Counted from the first letter of the stretch, positions 1 to 9,083 are shown. The stretch: DNA of 64,000 bases from Occultella kanbiaonis (GCF_009708215.1 NZ_CP046175.1:2294001-2358000), one strand, 5' to 3'. The notes: a model not told the origin generated them from the letters alone. Numbers and translations are program-made.

Positions 1-1
1 A

Positions 2-877
2 CCCGACGGCACCCCGGTGAACGCGGTCCGCGGGCTGCTGGACTTCATCACCCGGCTGGTCGAGCAGTACCGGCCGACCCATCTCGTCTGCTGCTGGGAC
101 AACGACTGGCGGCCGCAGTGGCGGGTGGACCTGATCCCGTCCTACAAGGCCCATCGGGTCGAGGAGGTCGTCCCCGGCGGCTCGGACGTCGAGGAGGTCC
201 CGGACCCGCTCCAGGTACAGATCCCGATCATCGTGGCGACCCTCGAGGCACTCGGGATCCGGATCGTCGGCGCGGACGGCTACGAGGCCGATGACGTCAT
301 CGGCACCCTGGCCACGGACGCGGGCATGCCGGTGGACGTGGTCACCGGGGACCGGGACCTGTTCCAACTCGTCGACGACGGCGCTGCCGGCGGCCCGGTG
401 CGGGTGCTGTACACCGCGCGCGGGGTGGGCCGGCACGAGGTCCTCACCGACGCCGTCGTGGTCGAGAAGTACGGCGTCCGGCCGGATCAGTACGCCGACT
501 TCGCGACGATGCGCGGGGACTCCTCTGACGGGCTGCCCGGGGTGGCCGGGGTGGGGGAGAAGACCGCCGCGTCGCTGCTCGCGAGCTTCGGCGACCTGGC
601 CGGGATCCGGGCCGCCGCCGCCGACCCGGGCACGCCGCTCGCCGCCGGGGTGCGCGCCAAGATCAAGGCCGCGTCGGACTACCTGGACGTGGCGCCGGAG
701 GTGGTCGCGGTCGCGCGCCGGATCAACCTCGGCGAGGTGGACACCGCGCTGCCCGGGAGCGGGCCGGGCTATCCGGTGCCCCGGGACCCGGCGGCGCTCA
801 CCGAACTCGTGGACCGGTGGGGCCTCGGCGGGTCGGTGTCCCGGCTGCTGGAGGTGCTCCGGCCCACAGTGTCGTGA
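2..877 (+). CDS. 5'-3' exonuclease, N-terminus outside window
   Basis: The frame is open from the first complete codon, so the true start lies upstream; 291 codons plus the stop are visible. The protein resembles the stand-alone actinobacterial 5'-3' exonucleases related to the PolA N-terminal domain (PIN-like fold, Rv2090 type). Visible signatures are the metal-binding stretch GYEADDVIGTLA, VTGDRDLFQLV, and the helix-3-turn-helix segment RGDSSDGLPGVAGVGEKTA that grips DNA. No polymerase domain follows. The expected role is removal of 5' flaps or RNA primers during replication and repair. metH starts 40 nt downstream on the same strand with its own -10 box. The family call is firm; the exact substrate is not known from sequence. 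Confidence 0.9.
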   Translation, partial: PDGTPVNAVRGLLDFITRLVEQYRPTHLVCCWDNDWRPQWRVDLIPSYKAHRVEEVVPGGSDVEEVPDPLQVQIPIIVATLEALGIRIVGADGYEADDVIGTLATDAGMPVDVVTGDRDLFQLVDDGAAGGPVRVLYTARGVGRHEVLTDAVVVEKYGVRPDQYADFATMRGDSSDGLPGVAGVGEKTAASLLASFGDLAGIRAAAADPGTPLAAGVRAKIKAASDYLDVAPEVVAVARRINLGEVDTALPGSGPGYPVPRDPAALTELVDRWGLGGSVSRLLEVLRPTVS

Positions 878-905
878 CTCGTGCTCGGACGGCGCCGCAG
901 CCGCC

Positions 906-911
906 TAGACT
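906..911 (+). promoter_or_regulatory. -10 box of leaderless metH transcript
   Basis: TAGACT lies six bases (CGGGGG) before the metH ATG at 918. This spacing puts the transcription start at or next to the start codon. No cobalamin riboswitch fits in the 40-nt gap. Confidence 0.55.
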
Positions 912-917
912 CGGGGG

Positions 918-3900
918 ATGCTCCCCGAACGCGCCGCCGCACTGAAGCACGCCATCAGCACCCGGGTGGTCGTCGCCGACGGTGCCATGGGCACCATGCT
1001 GCAGGACGCCAACCTGACCCTCGACGACTTCCAGGGACTCGAAGGCTGCAACGAGATCCTGAACGTGACCCGGCCCGACGTCATCGAGTCCGTGCACGAC
1101 GCGTACTACGCCGTCGGCGTGGACTGCGTCGAGACGAACACGTTCGGCGCGAACTGGTCGAACCTCTCCGACTACGACATCGACGACCGGATCTTCGAGC
1201 TCGCCGAGGCCGGCGCCCGGATCGCGCGGCGCAGCGCCGAGAAGAACTCCACCCCCGACCACCCCCGCTGGGTGCTCGGGTCGATGGGTCCCGGCACGAA
1301 GCTGCCGAGTCTTGGGCACACCACCTACGCCCACCTCAGGGACACGTTCGCGCAGCAGGCCGCGGGCCTGATCGCCGGCGGCGCGGACGCGATCCTGGTC
1401 GAGACCAGCCAGGACCTCCTCCAGACGAAGTCCGCCATCAACGGCGCCAAGGCTGCCATGGCCGAGTCGGGCACCGAGTTGCCGATCTTCGCGCAGGTCA
1501 CCGTGGAGACGACGGGCACCATGCTGATGGGGTCGGAGATCGGGGCCGCGCTGACCACCCTGCGCGCCCTCGGCATCGACTCGATCGGGCTGAACTGCGC
1601 CACCGGCCCGGCGGAGATGAGCGAGCACCTGCGCCACCTCGCCCGGCACGCCGACCTGCCGGTCACCTGCATGCCCAACGCCGGACTGCCGGTGCTCGGG
1701 GCGAACGGTGCCTCCTACCCGCTCACCCCCACCGAACTCGGTCTCGCGCACGAACAGTTCGTGACGGAGTTCGGGCTCGGCCTGGTCGGTGGCTGCTGCG
1801 GTACCACCCCCGAGCACCTGGCGGAGGTGGTCCAGCGTGTCGGCGGCCGCCCCGTGGTGGCCCGCTCGCCGGAGCCCGAGCAGGGCGTGGCGAGCCTGTA
1901 CACCCACGTCGACTTCGACCAGGACGCCTCGTTCCTCGCCATCGGCGAGCGCACGAACGCGAACGGGTCCAAGGCGTTCCGGGAGGCGATGCTCGCGGAG
2001 GACTGGGACGAGTGCGTCCAGATCGCCCGGGCCCAGACCCGTGACGGCGCGCACCTGCTGGACGTCTGTGTCGACTACGTGGGGCGGGACGGCGTCGCCG
2101 ATGCCCGCGAGGTCATCTCCCGGTTGGCCAGCGCGTCCACCCTGCCCCTGGTGATCGACTCGACCGAGCCCGAGGTGGTCCGCGCAGGGCTGGAACTCGT
2201 GGGCGGCCGGGCCGTGGTCAACTCGGTGAACTTCGAGGACGGCGACGGTCCGGGCTCCCGCTACGCCCGGGTCATGCCGATCGTGAAGGAGCACGGTGCC
2301 GCCGTCATCGCTCTCACCATCGACGAGGAGGGGCAGGCCCGCACGGCGCAGACGAAGGTGGACATCGCGACCCGCCTCATCGAGGAGCTGACCGGGACCT
2401 GGGGCATGGCGATCGAGGACATCATCGTCGACGCCCTCACGTTCCCGATCGGGACCGGCCAGGAGGAGACCCGCCGGGACGGCATCGAGACGATCGAGGC
2501 GATCCGGGCGCTGAAGGCGAAGTATCCGGGCGTGCACACCACCCTTGGCGTCTCGAACGTGTCGTTCGGACTCAACCCGGCGGCCCGGGTGGTCCTGAAC
2601 TCGGTGTTCCTGCACGAGGCGGTCCAGGCCGGGCTCGACTCCGCGATCGTGCACGCCGCGAAGATCCTGCCGCTCGCGAAGATCCCCGACGAGCAGCGCC
2701 AGGCCGCGCTCGACCTGGTCTGGGACCGCCGCGAGTTCGACGAGACCGGCGCGATGACGCACGACCCGCTCGCGCACCTGCTCGACCTGTTCTCGGGCGT
2801 CGACTCGGCCGCCCTGAAGGATCAGCGGGCCGCGGAGCTGGCGGCACTGCCCCTCGGGGAGCGGCTGCAGCGCCGCATCATCGACGGCGAGATGAAGGGC
2901 TTGGACACCGACCTCGAGGCTGCGCTCGGCGAGGGCTGGAGCGCGCTCGCGATCATCAACGACCACCTGCTCGAGGGCATGAAGGTGGTCGGCGAACTGT
3001 TCGGCCGTGGCGAGATGCAGTTGCCGTTCGTGCTGCAGTCCGCCGAGGCCATGAAGTCGGCGGTGGCCTACCTCGAGCCGTACATCGAGAAGACGGACGA
3101 GGCAGGCAAGGGCACCATCGTCCTGGGCACCGTGCGCGGCGACGTGCACGACATCGGCAAGAACCTCGTCGACATCATCCTCACCAACAACGGCTACACG
3201 GTGGTCAACATCGGGATCAAGCAGCCGGTCTCGGCGATGATCGAGGCCGCCGAGGAGCACAACGCGGACGTCATCGGGATGAGCGGTCTGCTGGTGAAGT
3301 CCACGGTGGTGATGAAGGAGAACCTCGCCGAGCTCGCCGCCCGTGGTCTCGCCGAGAAGTACCCGGTGCTGCTCGGCGGTGCCGCCCTGACCCGCGTGTA
3401 CGTCGAGGACGACCTCGCCGGCCAGTACCCGGGCGAGGTCCGCTACGCCCGGGACGCCTTCGAGGGCCTGCGTCTGATGGAGCCGCTCGTCCGGGTCGCG
3501 CGCGGGGAGGCGCGCGACGCCGTCGGGCTCCCCGCACTGAAGAAGCGCATCCACGCGAAGGTGACGGTCGACGAGACCCCGCCGGAGGACCTGCCGGCCC
3601 GCTCGGACGTGACCCTGACGAACCCGATCCCGACGCCGCCGTTCTGGGGCACCCGGATCGTGAAGGGCATCAAGCTCGCCGACTACGCCGCGTTCCTTGA
3701 CGAGCGCGCCACCTTCATGGGGCAGTGGGGTCTGAAGCCCTCCCGCGACGGCGAACTCTCCTACGAGCAACTGGTCGAGACAGAGGGACGACCGCGTCTG
3801 CGGGACTGGCTGGACCGCATCCAGACCGAGGAGATGTTCGCCCCGGCCGTGGTCTACGGGTACTTCCCGGCCGTGTCCGAGGGTGACGATATGGTCATCC

Positions 3901-4445
3901 TGCACCACGAGGGGCCAGACGGCGGCTCCGGGGGCGAACCCGGCACGGAGCGGATGCGATTCACCTTCCCCAGGCAGCGGCGGGACCGGCACCTGTGCCT
4001 GGCCGACTTCGTGCGGCCGCGCGAGTCCGGCGAGATCGACGTCGTCGGGTTCCAGCTCGTCACCGTCGGAGCGGCCGTGAACGACCACACGGCACGGTTG
4101 TTCGCGGCCAACGCCTACCGCGACTACATGGAGCTGCACGGGCTGTCGGTGCAGCTGACGGAGTCGCTCGCCGAGTTCTGGCACTCCCGGGTCCGCGAGG
4201 AGCTCGGCTTCGCAGCCGAGGACCCGGCAGACCTGGACGGCATGTTCAAGGTGGCCTACCGCGGCGCCCGGTACTCCCTCGGCTACCCCGCCTGCCCGAA
4301 CATGGAGGACCGCCGCAAGATCGTCGACCTCCTCGGCGCCGACCGGATCGGGGTCGAGCTCTCCGAGGAGCTGCAGCTGCACCCGGAGCAGTCCACCGAC
4401 GCGATCGTGTTCCACCACCCGGAGGCGAAGTACTTCTCGGTGTGA
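918..4445 (+). CDS. metH: Cobalamin-dependent methionine synthase
   Basis: 1175 aa, full length for MetH. It transfers a methyl group from methyltetrahydrofolate through cobalamin to homocysteine in the cytoplasm. Domain order: homocysteine/zinc domain (about 1-310, zinc cysteines C227, C293, C294 in NCATGP and GGCCGTT), pterin-binding domain (about 330-590), cobalamin cap and binding domain (about 620-870, DVHDIG with the lower-ligand H744), and the SAM-binding reactivation domain (about 890-1175). The ATG at 918 follows a TAGACT box at leaderless spacing. The gene is followed convergently by the LacI regulator. All key residues are present. Confidence 0.97.
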   Translation: MLPERAAALKHAISTRVVVADGAMGTMLQDANLTLDDFQGLEGCNEILNVTRPDVIESVHDAYYAVGVDCVETNTFGANWSNLSDYDIDDRIFELAEAGARIARRSAEKNSTPDHPRWVLGSMGPGTKLPSLGHTTYAHLRDTFAQQAAGLIAGGADAILVETSQDLLQTKSAINGAKAAMAESGTELPIFAQVTVETTGTMLMGSEIGAALTTLRALGIDSIGLNCATGPAEMSEHLRHLARHADLPVTCMPNAGLPVLGANGASYPLTPTELGLAHEQFVTEFGLGLVGGCCGTTPEHLAEVVQRVGGRPVVARSPEPEQGVASLYTHVDFDQDASFLAIGERTNANGSKAFREAMLAEDWDECVQIARAQTRDGAHLLDVCVDYVGRDGVADAREVISRLASASTLPLVIDSTEPEVVRAGLELVGGRAVVNSVNFEDGDGPGSRYARVMPIVKEHGAAVIALTIDEEGQARTAQTKVDIATRLIEELTGTWGMAIEDIIVDALTFPIGTGQEETRRDGIETIEAIRALKAKYPGVHTTLGVSNVSFGLNPAARVVLNSVFLHEAVQAGLDSAIVHAAKILPLAKIPDEQRQAALDLVWDRREFDETGAMTHDPLAHLLDLFSGVDSAALKDQRAAELAALPLGERLQRRIIDGEMKGLDTDLEAALGEGWSALAIINDHLLEGMKVVGELFGRGEMQLPFVLQSAEAMKSAVAYLEPYIEKTDEAGKGTIVLGTVRGDVHDIGKNLVDIILTNNGYTVVNIGIKQPVSAMIEAAEEHNADVIGMSGLLVKSTVVMKENLAELAARGLAEKYPVLLGGAALTRVYVEDDLAGQYPGEVRYARDAFEGLRLMEPLVRVARGEARDAVGLPALKKRIHAKVTVDETPPEDLPARSDVTLTNPIPTPPFWGTRIVKGIKLADYAAFLDERATFMGQWGLKPSRDGELSYEQLVETEGRPRLRDWLDRIQTEEMFAPAVVYGYFPAVSEGDDMVILHHEGPDGGSGGEPGTERMRFTFPRQRRDRHLCLADFVRPRESGEIDVVGFQLVTVGAAVNDHTARLFAANAYRDYMELHGLSVQLTESLAEFWHSRVREELGFAAEDPADLDGMFKVAYRGARYSLGYPACPNMEDRRKIVDLLGADRIGVELSEELQLHPEQSTDAIVFHHPEAKYFSV

Positions 4446-4470
4446 GCGGTGCGCAGGCCCCCGGTCCGGC

Positions 4471-5499
4471 TCACCCCCGGGCTGGGGTGCCCGGCGCCGG
4501 GCCGGTGGAGCCGCGCACGATCAGTTCCGTGCCCAGTTCACGGATCACCGGTTGCGTGGAGGGCGCCGGGGCGAGCGCGATCTCGAGCGCAGCAGCGCCC
4601 ATCGCGCGTAACGGCAACCGCACCGAGGTGAGTCCGGGGTTCAGGTCCCGGGAGACCGCGATGTCGTTGAAACCCGCGACCGAGACGTCCTCGGGCACGG
4701 CCCGGCCGTGTTCGCGCAGCCAGGACATGGCTCCGATCGCCATCTGGTCCGCGGTGCCCACGAGAGCCGTCAGACCGGGCCGGTCGGTCAGCAACGCACC
4801 CGCGCCCGCATAGCCCTCGTCCCGCGTGGGCGCACCCTGGCGCAAGGTGACAGACCCGCCCGCGCCCTCGATGGCCGACCGGATACCGTCGACACGTTCC
4901 ACCGTTGAGCTCACCTCGGCCACGCCGACCAGCACCCCGACGTCACGGTGGCCCAGCGCGACCAGGTGCTCGCCGAGCCGGCGACCGCCCGTGGCGTTGT
5001 CCACGAGCACGTGGTCGACGTCGAAGTACGGATGCCCGATCGCCACCACCCGCCCGCCGGCCGCCTCGAAGGAACGGGCCCGGGCGGCCATCATCGTGCC
5101 GTAGCGATCGTCCGTGCGACCCGAGCCCGCGATGATCACCACGCCGGTGCGATGCGCCTGCAGCAGCCGGAAGTACTCGAGCTCACGGTCCACGTCCCGT
5201 TCGGTGCTGCAGATCGTGACCAGCAGCTGACGGTCGGTGGCGACCTCGTGGATGCCGTTCACGATCTCGGAGAAGTACGGGTCGTCGACGGTGCCGACCA
5301 GGACTCCGACGGTCCGGGCGGCGCCGCCGAGCAGACCCTGCGCCTGTGCGTTCGGGACGTAGTCGAGGTCACGGGCGGCCCGCTCGACCCGCTCACGCAA
5401 GGCCGTGGCCACCGGGTAGTCGCTGCCGGAGAGCACCCGGGACGCCGTCGGCACGGACACGCCGGCGCGGTGTGCGACGTCACGCAGGTTGACGGCCAT
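4471..5499 (-). CDS. LacI-family transcriptional regulator
   Basis: 342 aa. The N-terminal HTH (LRDVAHRAGVSVPTASRVLSG) and hinge (YVPNAQAQGL) are typical of LacI/GalR repressors. A periplasmic-binding-protein-like effector domain fills residues 60-335. It is transcribed divergently from the transporter/SDR/DapA-like operon starting at 5623 and probably represses it in response to a small carbohydrate-like ligand. The ATG at 5499 is preceded by TAGCCT at 6-nt spacing (5506-5511, minus strand), suggesting a leaderless mRNA. I could not identify a convincing LacI operator between the genes. The ligand is unknown. Confidence 0.9.
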   Translation of the reverse strand: MAVNLRDVAHRAGVSVPTASRVLSGSDYPVATALRERVERAARDLDYVPNAQAQGLLGGAARTVGVLVGTVDDPYFSEIVNGIHEVATDRQLLVTICSTERDVDRELEYFRLLQAHRTGVVIIAGSGRTDDRYGTMMAARARSFEAAGGRVVAIGHPYFDVDHVLVDNATGGRRLGEHLVALGHRDVGVLVGVAEVSSTVERVDGIRSAIEGAGGSVTLRQGAPTRDEGYAGAGALLTDRPGLTALVGTADQMAIGAMSWLREHGRAVPEDVSVAGFNDIAVSRDLNPGLTSVRLPLRAMGAAALEIALAPAPSTQPVIRELGTELIVRGSTGPAPGTPARG

Positions 5500-5560
5500 G
5501 GCAGGAGGCTATGGCATCGGGCGGCTCGTCACCGATTCGACAGACCTCCGGCGCGCGGGG

Positions 5561-5588
5561 TTGACGGCGATGTGTCCGCGGTCATAGT
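5561..5588 (+). promoter_or_regulatory. Sigma-70-type promoter of transporter operon
   Basis: TTGACG (5561-5566) and CATAGT (5583-5588) are separated by 16 nt. A purine-rich ribosome binding site (GAAAAGG, 5608-5614) precedes the ATG at 5623, so this transcript is leadered, unlike the divergent regulator gene. A short inverted repeat AGAAA-N4-TTTCT (5607-5620) overlaps the binding site. Confidence 0.5.
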
Positions 5589-5622
5589 TTCATCACCTAC
5601 CCCCTGAGAAAAGGCTTTCTAT

Positions 5623-6840
5623 ATGTCGACGAGTTCTCCGCCGGTCGAGTCGCGGGTCCGCGTGCCGGGTCGTCTCGGTCCAGCCTTCATCACCGCGGCG
5701 CTGGTGTTCGGCCCGGGCAGTGTGACCACGGCCAGCTCGATGGGGGCGGAGTTCGCCTACGACCTCGTCTGGGTCCCGGTCATCGCCACGGTGCTGATGC
5801 TGTGCTTCGTGGACCTGTCCGTACGGATCGGCCTGACCACGGACACCGGCCCGATCGGAACCGTGTCGCGCCGGCTGGGGCGCGTCGTCGGCGTGCTCGT
5901 CGGACTCGGCGCGTTCGCCGTCACCGCGTCGTTCCAGGCGGGGAACTCCGTGGGAACCGGCGCGGCCGGGAACGTGCTCTTCGGTGGCAGCACCGCGGTG
6001 TTCGCGGCGGTGTTCACGCTCGTCGCGATCGGGTTCCTGTGGCTGCCGTCGTTCTACAAGTACCTCGAGCGCACCATGATCGTGATCATCCTGGCGATGC
6101 TCGTGATCTTCGTGGTCACCGCGGTGGTCTCCGCCCCAGACCTCGGTGCGCTGGCCGCCGGCCTCGTGCCGAGCATCCCGACCGGCTCCTCGGCGGTCAT
6201 CGTCAGCGCCGTGGCCACCACCTTCTCGGTGGTCGGCGCGTTCTACCAGATCCAGCTCGTCCGCGAGAAGGGCTGGGGCGTCGACGACTACCAGGTGGCT
6301 CGTCGGGACGCGGTGGTCGGCACCCTCATCCTCGGCACGCTCTCGACCGTCATCATGATCGCGGCGGCGGCCGTGCTGAACCCGGCCGGACTGTCGGTCA
6401 CGTCCCCGGCGGACATGGCGACGATCCTCGAACCGGCGATCGGACAATGGGCCACGGTCCTGTTCGCGCTCGGCCTCTGGGCGGCCGCGTTCTCCTCGCT
6501 GATCGGCAACAGCACCATCGGCGGCAGCATGCTCGCCGGTGCGCTCGGGATCGAGGCCGGTGGCCTGGAGTCGAAGCGGGTGAAACTCTGCATCACGCTG
6601 GTGCTGGTGCTCGGTGGGGTGGTCGCCGTGGCGTTCGGGGGCATCCCGGTGCAGCTGATCCTCACCGCGCAGGCGGTGACGATCCTGCTGGTTCCCCTGA
6701 TCGGCGTGGTCCTGGTAGCCCTCTCCCGGGATCGCGCCCGTGGCACGCTGCGCCTCGGCACACCGCAGCTGGTGCTTGCCGTCATCGGGGTCCTCTTCCT
6801 GACCCTGCTCGCCATCACCTACGTGAGGAACCTGCTGTGA
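5623..6840 (+). CDS. Nramp-fold membrane transporter lacking metal-binding motifs
   Basis: 405 aa with about 11 hydrophobic segments. The sequence aligns with MntH/Nramp (LGPAFITAA in TM1; SSAVIVSAVATTFSVV in TM6). However, the TM1 metal motif DPGN is GPGS here (G30-S33), and the TM6 MPH motif is replaced by VGAFYQ (204-209). The residues that coordinate Mn or Fe in characterised Nramps are therefore absent, and manganese transport is unlikely. It is first in a tightly coupled operon (4-nt overlap with the next gene) with an SDR-like protein and a DapA-like lyase, opposite a LacI regulator. By context it may import the organic compound those enzymes process. The substrate is unknown. Confidence 0.8.
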   Translation: MSTSSPPVESRVRVPGRLGPAFITAALVFGPGSVTTASSMGAEFAYDLVWVPVIATVLMLCFVDLSVRIGLTTDTGPIGTVSRRLGRVVGVLVGLGAFAVTASFQAGNSVGTGAAGNVLFGGSTAVFAAVFTLVAIGFLWLPSFYKYLERTMIVIILAMLVIFVVTAVVSAPDLGALAAGLVPSIPTGSSAVIVSAVATTFSVVGAFYQIQLVREKGWGVDDYQVARRDAVVGTLILGTLSTVIMIAAAAVLNPAGLSVTSPADMATILEPAIGQWATVLFALGLWAAAFSSLIGNSTIGGSMLAGALGIEAGGLESKRVKLCITLVLVLGGVVAVAFGGIPVQLILTAQAVTILLVPLIGVVLVALSRDRARGTLRLGTPQLVLAVIGVLFLTLLAITYVRNLL

Positions 6841-7871
6841 CCGAGATGACCCGGCCCGTGGACGAGGCCGACCTGGACGAGCTGCTCTCCCGGCCCGGAC
6901 CCGGCGTGGGTGCCGCGCTCGCCGCGGTGAGCGGCGACATCGTGCTGCTCGGTGCCGGCGGCAAGATCGGTCCGACGATGGCGCGGATGGCCAAGCGCGC
7001 GCTCACCGAGGTGGGCTCCGACGCCCGGGTGATCGCCGTGTCCCGGTTCTCCGACCCGGTCGCGGCCGAGTCGCTCGAGGCGCACGGGGTGCGGGTGCAC
7101 CGCGCGGACCTGGCCGAGCCGGCGAGCTACTCCGCGCTGCCCGATGCGGCAGCCGTGTTCTTCCTCGCCGCGATGAAGTTCGGCACCACCGGCGCCGAGC
7201 ACCAGACCTGGTGGTCGAATGCGGCCATCCCGGTGCTCGTGGCCGATCGCTACCGTGGCGTTCCGACGATGGCGTACTCGACGGGGAACGTCTATCCCCT
7301 CACGCCACTGGCTCACGCCGGCTCGATCGAGTCCGACCCGCCGGGACCGGTGGGCGAGTATGCCCAGTCCGGGCTGGCCAGGGAGCGGATCTTCACCAAC
7401 GCAGCGCACACCTGGGGGACCCCGACGACGATCTTCCGGCTGAACTACGCCTGCGAGCTGCGTTACGGGGTCATCGCCGACATCGCCACGAAGATCGCCG
7501 CCGGTGCACCGGTGGACGTCACGATGCCGGCGGTGAACGTGGCCTGGCAGGGCGACATCAACGCGTGGGCGCTGCGCAGCATCGAGCTCGCCGGGGTACC
7601 ACCACACGTCCTGAACGCCACCGGGCCGGAGACGGTCTCGGTGCGCCGGATCGCCACGCTGCTCGGCGAGGTGATGGGCAGCGCGCCCGTGCTGGCCGGC
7701 GAGGAGTCCACCGATGCCCTCCTGAGCGACGCCGGTGAGTGCCATGACCGCTACGGCTATCCGAGTGTGCCGTTGCGCCGGCTGGTGCGCTGGGTGGGGG
7801 AATGGGTGGCCGACGGCGGGCGCCAGCTCGGCAAGGTCACCAAGTTCCAGCAACGGGAGGGAAAGTTCTGA
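6837..7871 (+). CDS. NAD(P)-binding extended-SDR-like protein
   Basis: 344 aa from the GTG at 6837, which overlaps the upstream stop by 4 nt (GTGA). The N-terminal Rossmann motif GAGGKIG (about residues 38-44) and the overall fold match NAD-dependent epimerase/dehydratases. The usual catalytic YxxxK is changed: the corresponding segment reads GEYAQSGLA, so the tyrosine is kept and the lysine is lost. It may be a modified dehydrogenase or epimerase, or a non-catalytic nucleotide-binding protein. Its stop overlaps the next ATG (TGATG), so it is translated together with the DapA-like lyase. The substrate is probably sugar-derived (inference from context). Confidence 0.8.
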   Translation: MTEMTRPVDEADLDELLSRPGPGVGAALAAVSGDIVLLGAGGKIGPTMARMAKRALTEVGSDARVIAVSRFSDPVAAESLEAHGVRVHRADLAEPASYSALPDAAAVFFLAAMKFGTTGAEHQTWWSNAAIPVLVADRYRGVPTMAYSTGNVYPLTPLAHAGSIESDPPGPVGEYAQSGLARERIFTNAAHTWGTPTTIFRLNYACELRYGVIADIATKIAAGAPVDVTMPAVNVAWQGDINAWALRSIELAGVPPHVLNATGPETVSVRRIATLLGEVMGSAPVLAGEESTDALLSDAGECHDRYGYPSVPLRRLVRWVGEWVADGGRQLGKVTKFQQREGKF

Positions 7872-8893
7872 TGCGCCTTCAGGAGCGTCTGCGTGGCGGT
7901 GTGGTCATCCCTGCCCACCCGTTGGCCGTCACCGCCGACGGCGACATCGATCTGCAGGCCCAGCGTGCGCTGACCCGGTACTACCTCGAGTCCGGTGCCG
8001 ACGGCCTGGCGGTGGGGGTGCACACCACCCAGTTCTCGTTGCACGCGGATCGGGGCGCGTTGCGTGAGGTGTGGGACCTCGCCGCTGCCACCGTTCTCGA
8101 GCTCGCCCCCGAGCGGATGCTGATCGCCGGCCTGGTTGGCGACACCGTGCAGGCCGTAGCCGAGGCGCAGGCGGCGGTGGCCGCCGGCTATCACGCCGCG
8201 CTGCTCAGCCCGTGGGGGATGGCGGACGGCAGCGAGCGGGCCCTGCTCGAACGCGCCGGAGCCGTTGGGGAGATCCTGCCCACCATCGGTTTCTACCTGC
8301 AGGACAGCGTGGGCGGCGGGCCGCTCGGGCGCGGCTACTGGAGCGCCCTGTTCGATCTGGAGTCCGTGATCGCGGTCAAGACCGCGCCGTTCGACAGGTA
8401 CCGGACCAACGACGTGGTCCGGGCGCTGCTCGAGCACGATCGCTGGGCCGAGGTGGCGCTGCTGACCGGTAACGACGACGCGATCGTGCACGACCTGATC
8501 ACCCCGTACCGCCGCGGCGACCGGGTGGTACGAGCGGCCGGTGGCCTGCTCGGACAGTGGGCGGTCGGTACCCGGGCCGCGGTCGGGCTGGTCCGGCGCG
8601 CCCGAGAAGCAGTCGCGGCCGACGCGGTCGGGACCGATCTGCTTGCCGAGGCGACCGACCTGGTCGAGGTCAACGCGGCCGTGTTCGACGTCGACCATGA
8701 CTTCGCCGGATGCGTGCCCGGGGTCAATGAGGTGCTCCGGCAGCAGGGGCTGCTCACCTCGGCGCACTGCCTCGACCCCGTCGAGGCGCTCTCACCGGGG
8801 CAGGCCGATCTGATCGGACGCGTCCGGACGCAGTTCCCGGAGCTGCTTGATGAGGAGTTCGTGGCCGACCGCCGCGATGAGTGGTTGCGCTGA
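7871..8893 (+). CDS. DapA/NanA-family (dihydrodipicolinate synthase-like) aldolase
   Basis: 340 aa TIM-barrel protein of the class I aldolase family that includes DapA, N-acetylneuraminate lyase and keto-sugar-acid dehydratases. The Schiff-base lysine is visible in VIAVKTAPF and the partner tyrosine in IGFYLQD. The usual GTTGE phosphate/carboxylate loop reads GVHTTQF here. True DapA is therefore unlikely, and a catabolic lyase or dehydratase is more plausible. The ATG at 7871 overlaps the SDR stop by one base. It is the last gene of the LacI-controlled operon. Confidence 0.85.
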   Translation: MRLQERLRGGVVIPAHPLAVTADGDIDLQAQRALTRYYLESGADGLAVGVHTTQFSLHADRGALREVWDLAAATVLELAPERMLIAGLVGDTVQAVAEAQAAVAAGYHAALLSPWGMADGSERALLERAGAVGEILPTIGFYLQDSVGGGPLGRGYWSALFDLESVIAVKTAPFDRYRTNDVVRALLEHDRWAEVALLTGNDDAIVHDLITPYRRGDRVVRAAGGLLGQWAVGTRAAVGLVRRAREAVAADAVGTDLLAEATDLVEVNAAVFDVDHDFAGCVPGVNEVLRQQGLLTSAHCLDPVEALSPGQADLIGRVRTQFPELLDEEFVADRRDEWLR

Positions 8894-9035
8894 CGGGGTC
8901 GTGATGACGGTGACGATCGTGGCCGCGCGGTTGGCCCCGGAGGTGAGGTCGGCGCGGACGGCCGGGGTCGGCGGGGGCTGACCCGAGGCGGTGCGGGACG
9001 AGTCGTGATGTCCCGATCTCTCCGATGCCTTGCAC

Positions 9036-9075
9036 TATACGTATACATATGCGTATCCTCCTACCGGAGGATACG
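9036..9075 (+). promoter_or_regulatory. Palindromic operator region before EXLDI gene
   Basis: Two palindromes sit just before the gene at 9084. TATACGTATA (9036-9045) is a perfect 10-bp palindrome. A second inverted repeat has 10-bp perfect arms, CGTATCCTCC (9052-9061) and GGAGGATACG (9066-9075), around TACC. The right arm contains the only Shine-Dalgarno-like sequence (GGAGG, 9066-9070). A bound repressor or an RNA hairpin here would block translation as well as transcription. The local AT richness contrasts with the surroundings. Confidence 0.6.
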
Positions 9076-9083
9076 ATGAGCCC

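Noticed and set aside
878-917. Cobalamin riboswitch before metH
   Set aside because: The gap is only 40 nt and lacks the B12 box; a leaderless -10 is present instead.
798-4418. Long minus-strand open frame opposite metH (1206 codons)
   Set aside because: It is an antisense shadow of a conserved gene; its translation is low-complexity Arg/Gly/Val/His-rich and matches no family. The same applies to 24724-27846, 12846-15983 and 17853-20501.
5623-6840. Manganese transporter MntH
   Set aside because: The DPGN and MPH metal motifs are replaced, so the name would mislead.
7871-8893. dapA of lysine biosynthesis
   Set aside because: The GTTGE loop is not conserved and the operon context is catabolic or regulatory, not lysine synthesis.
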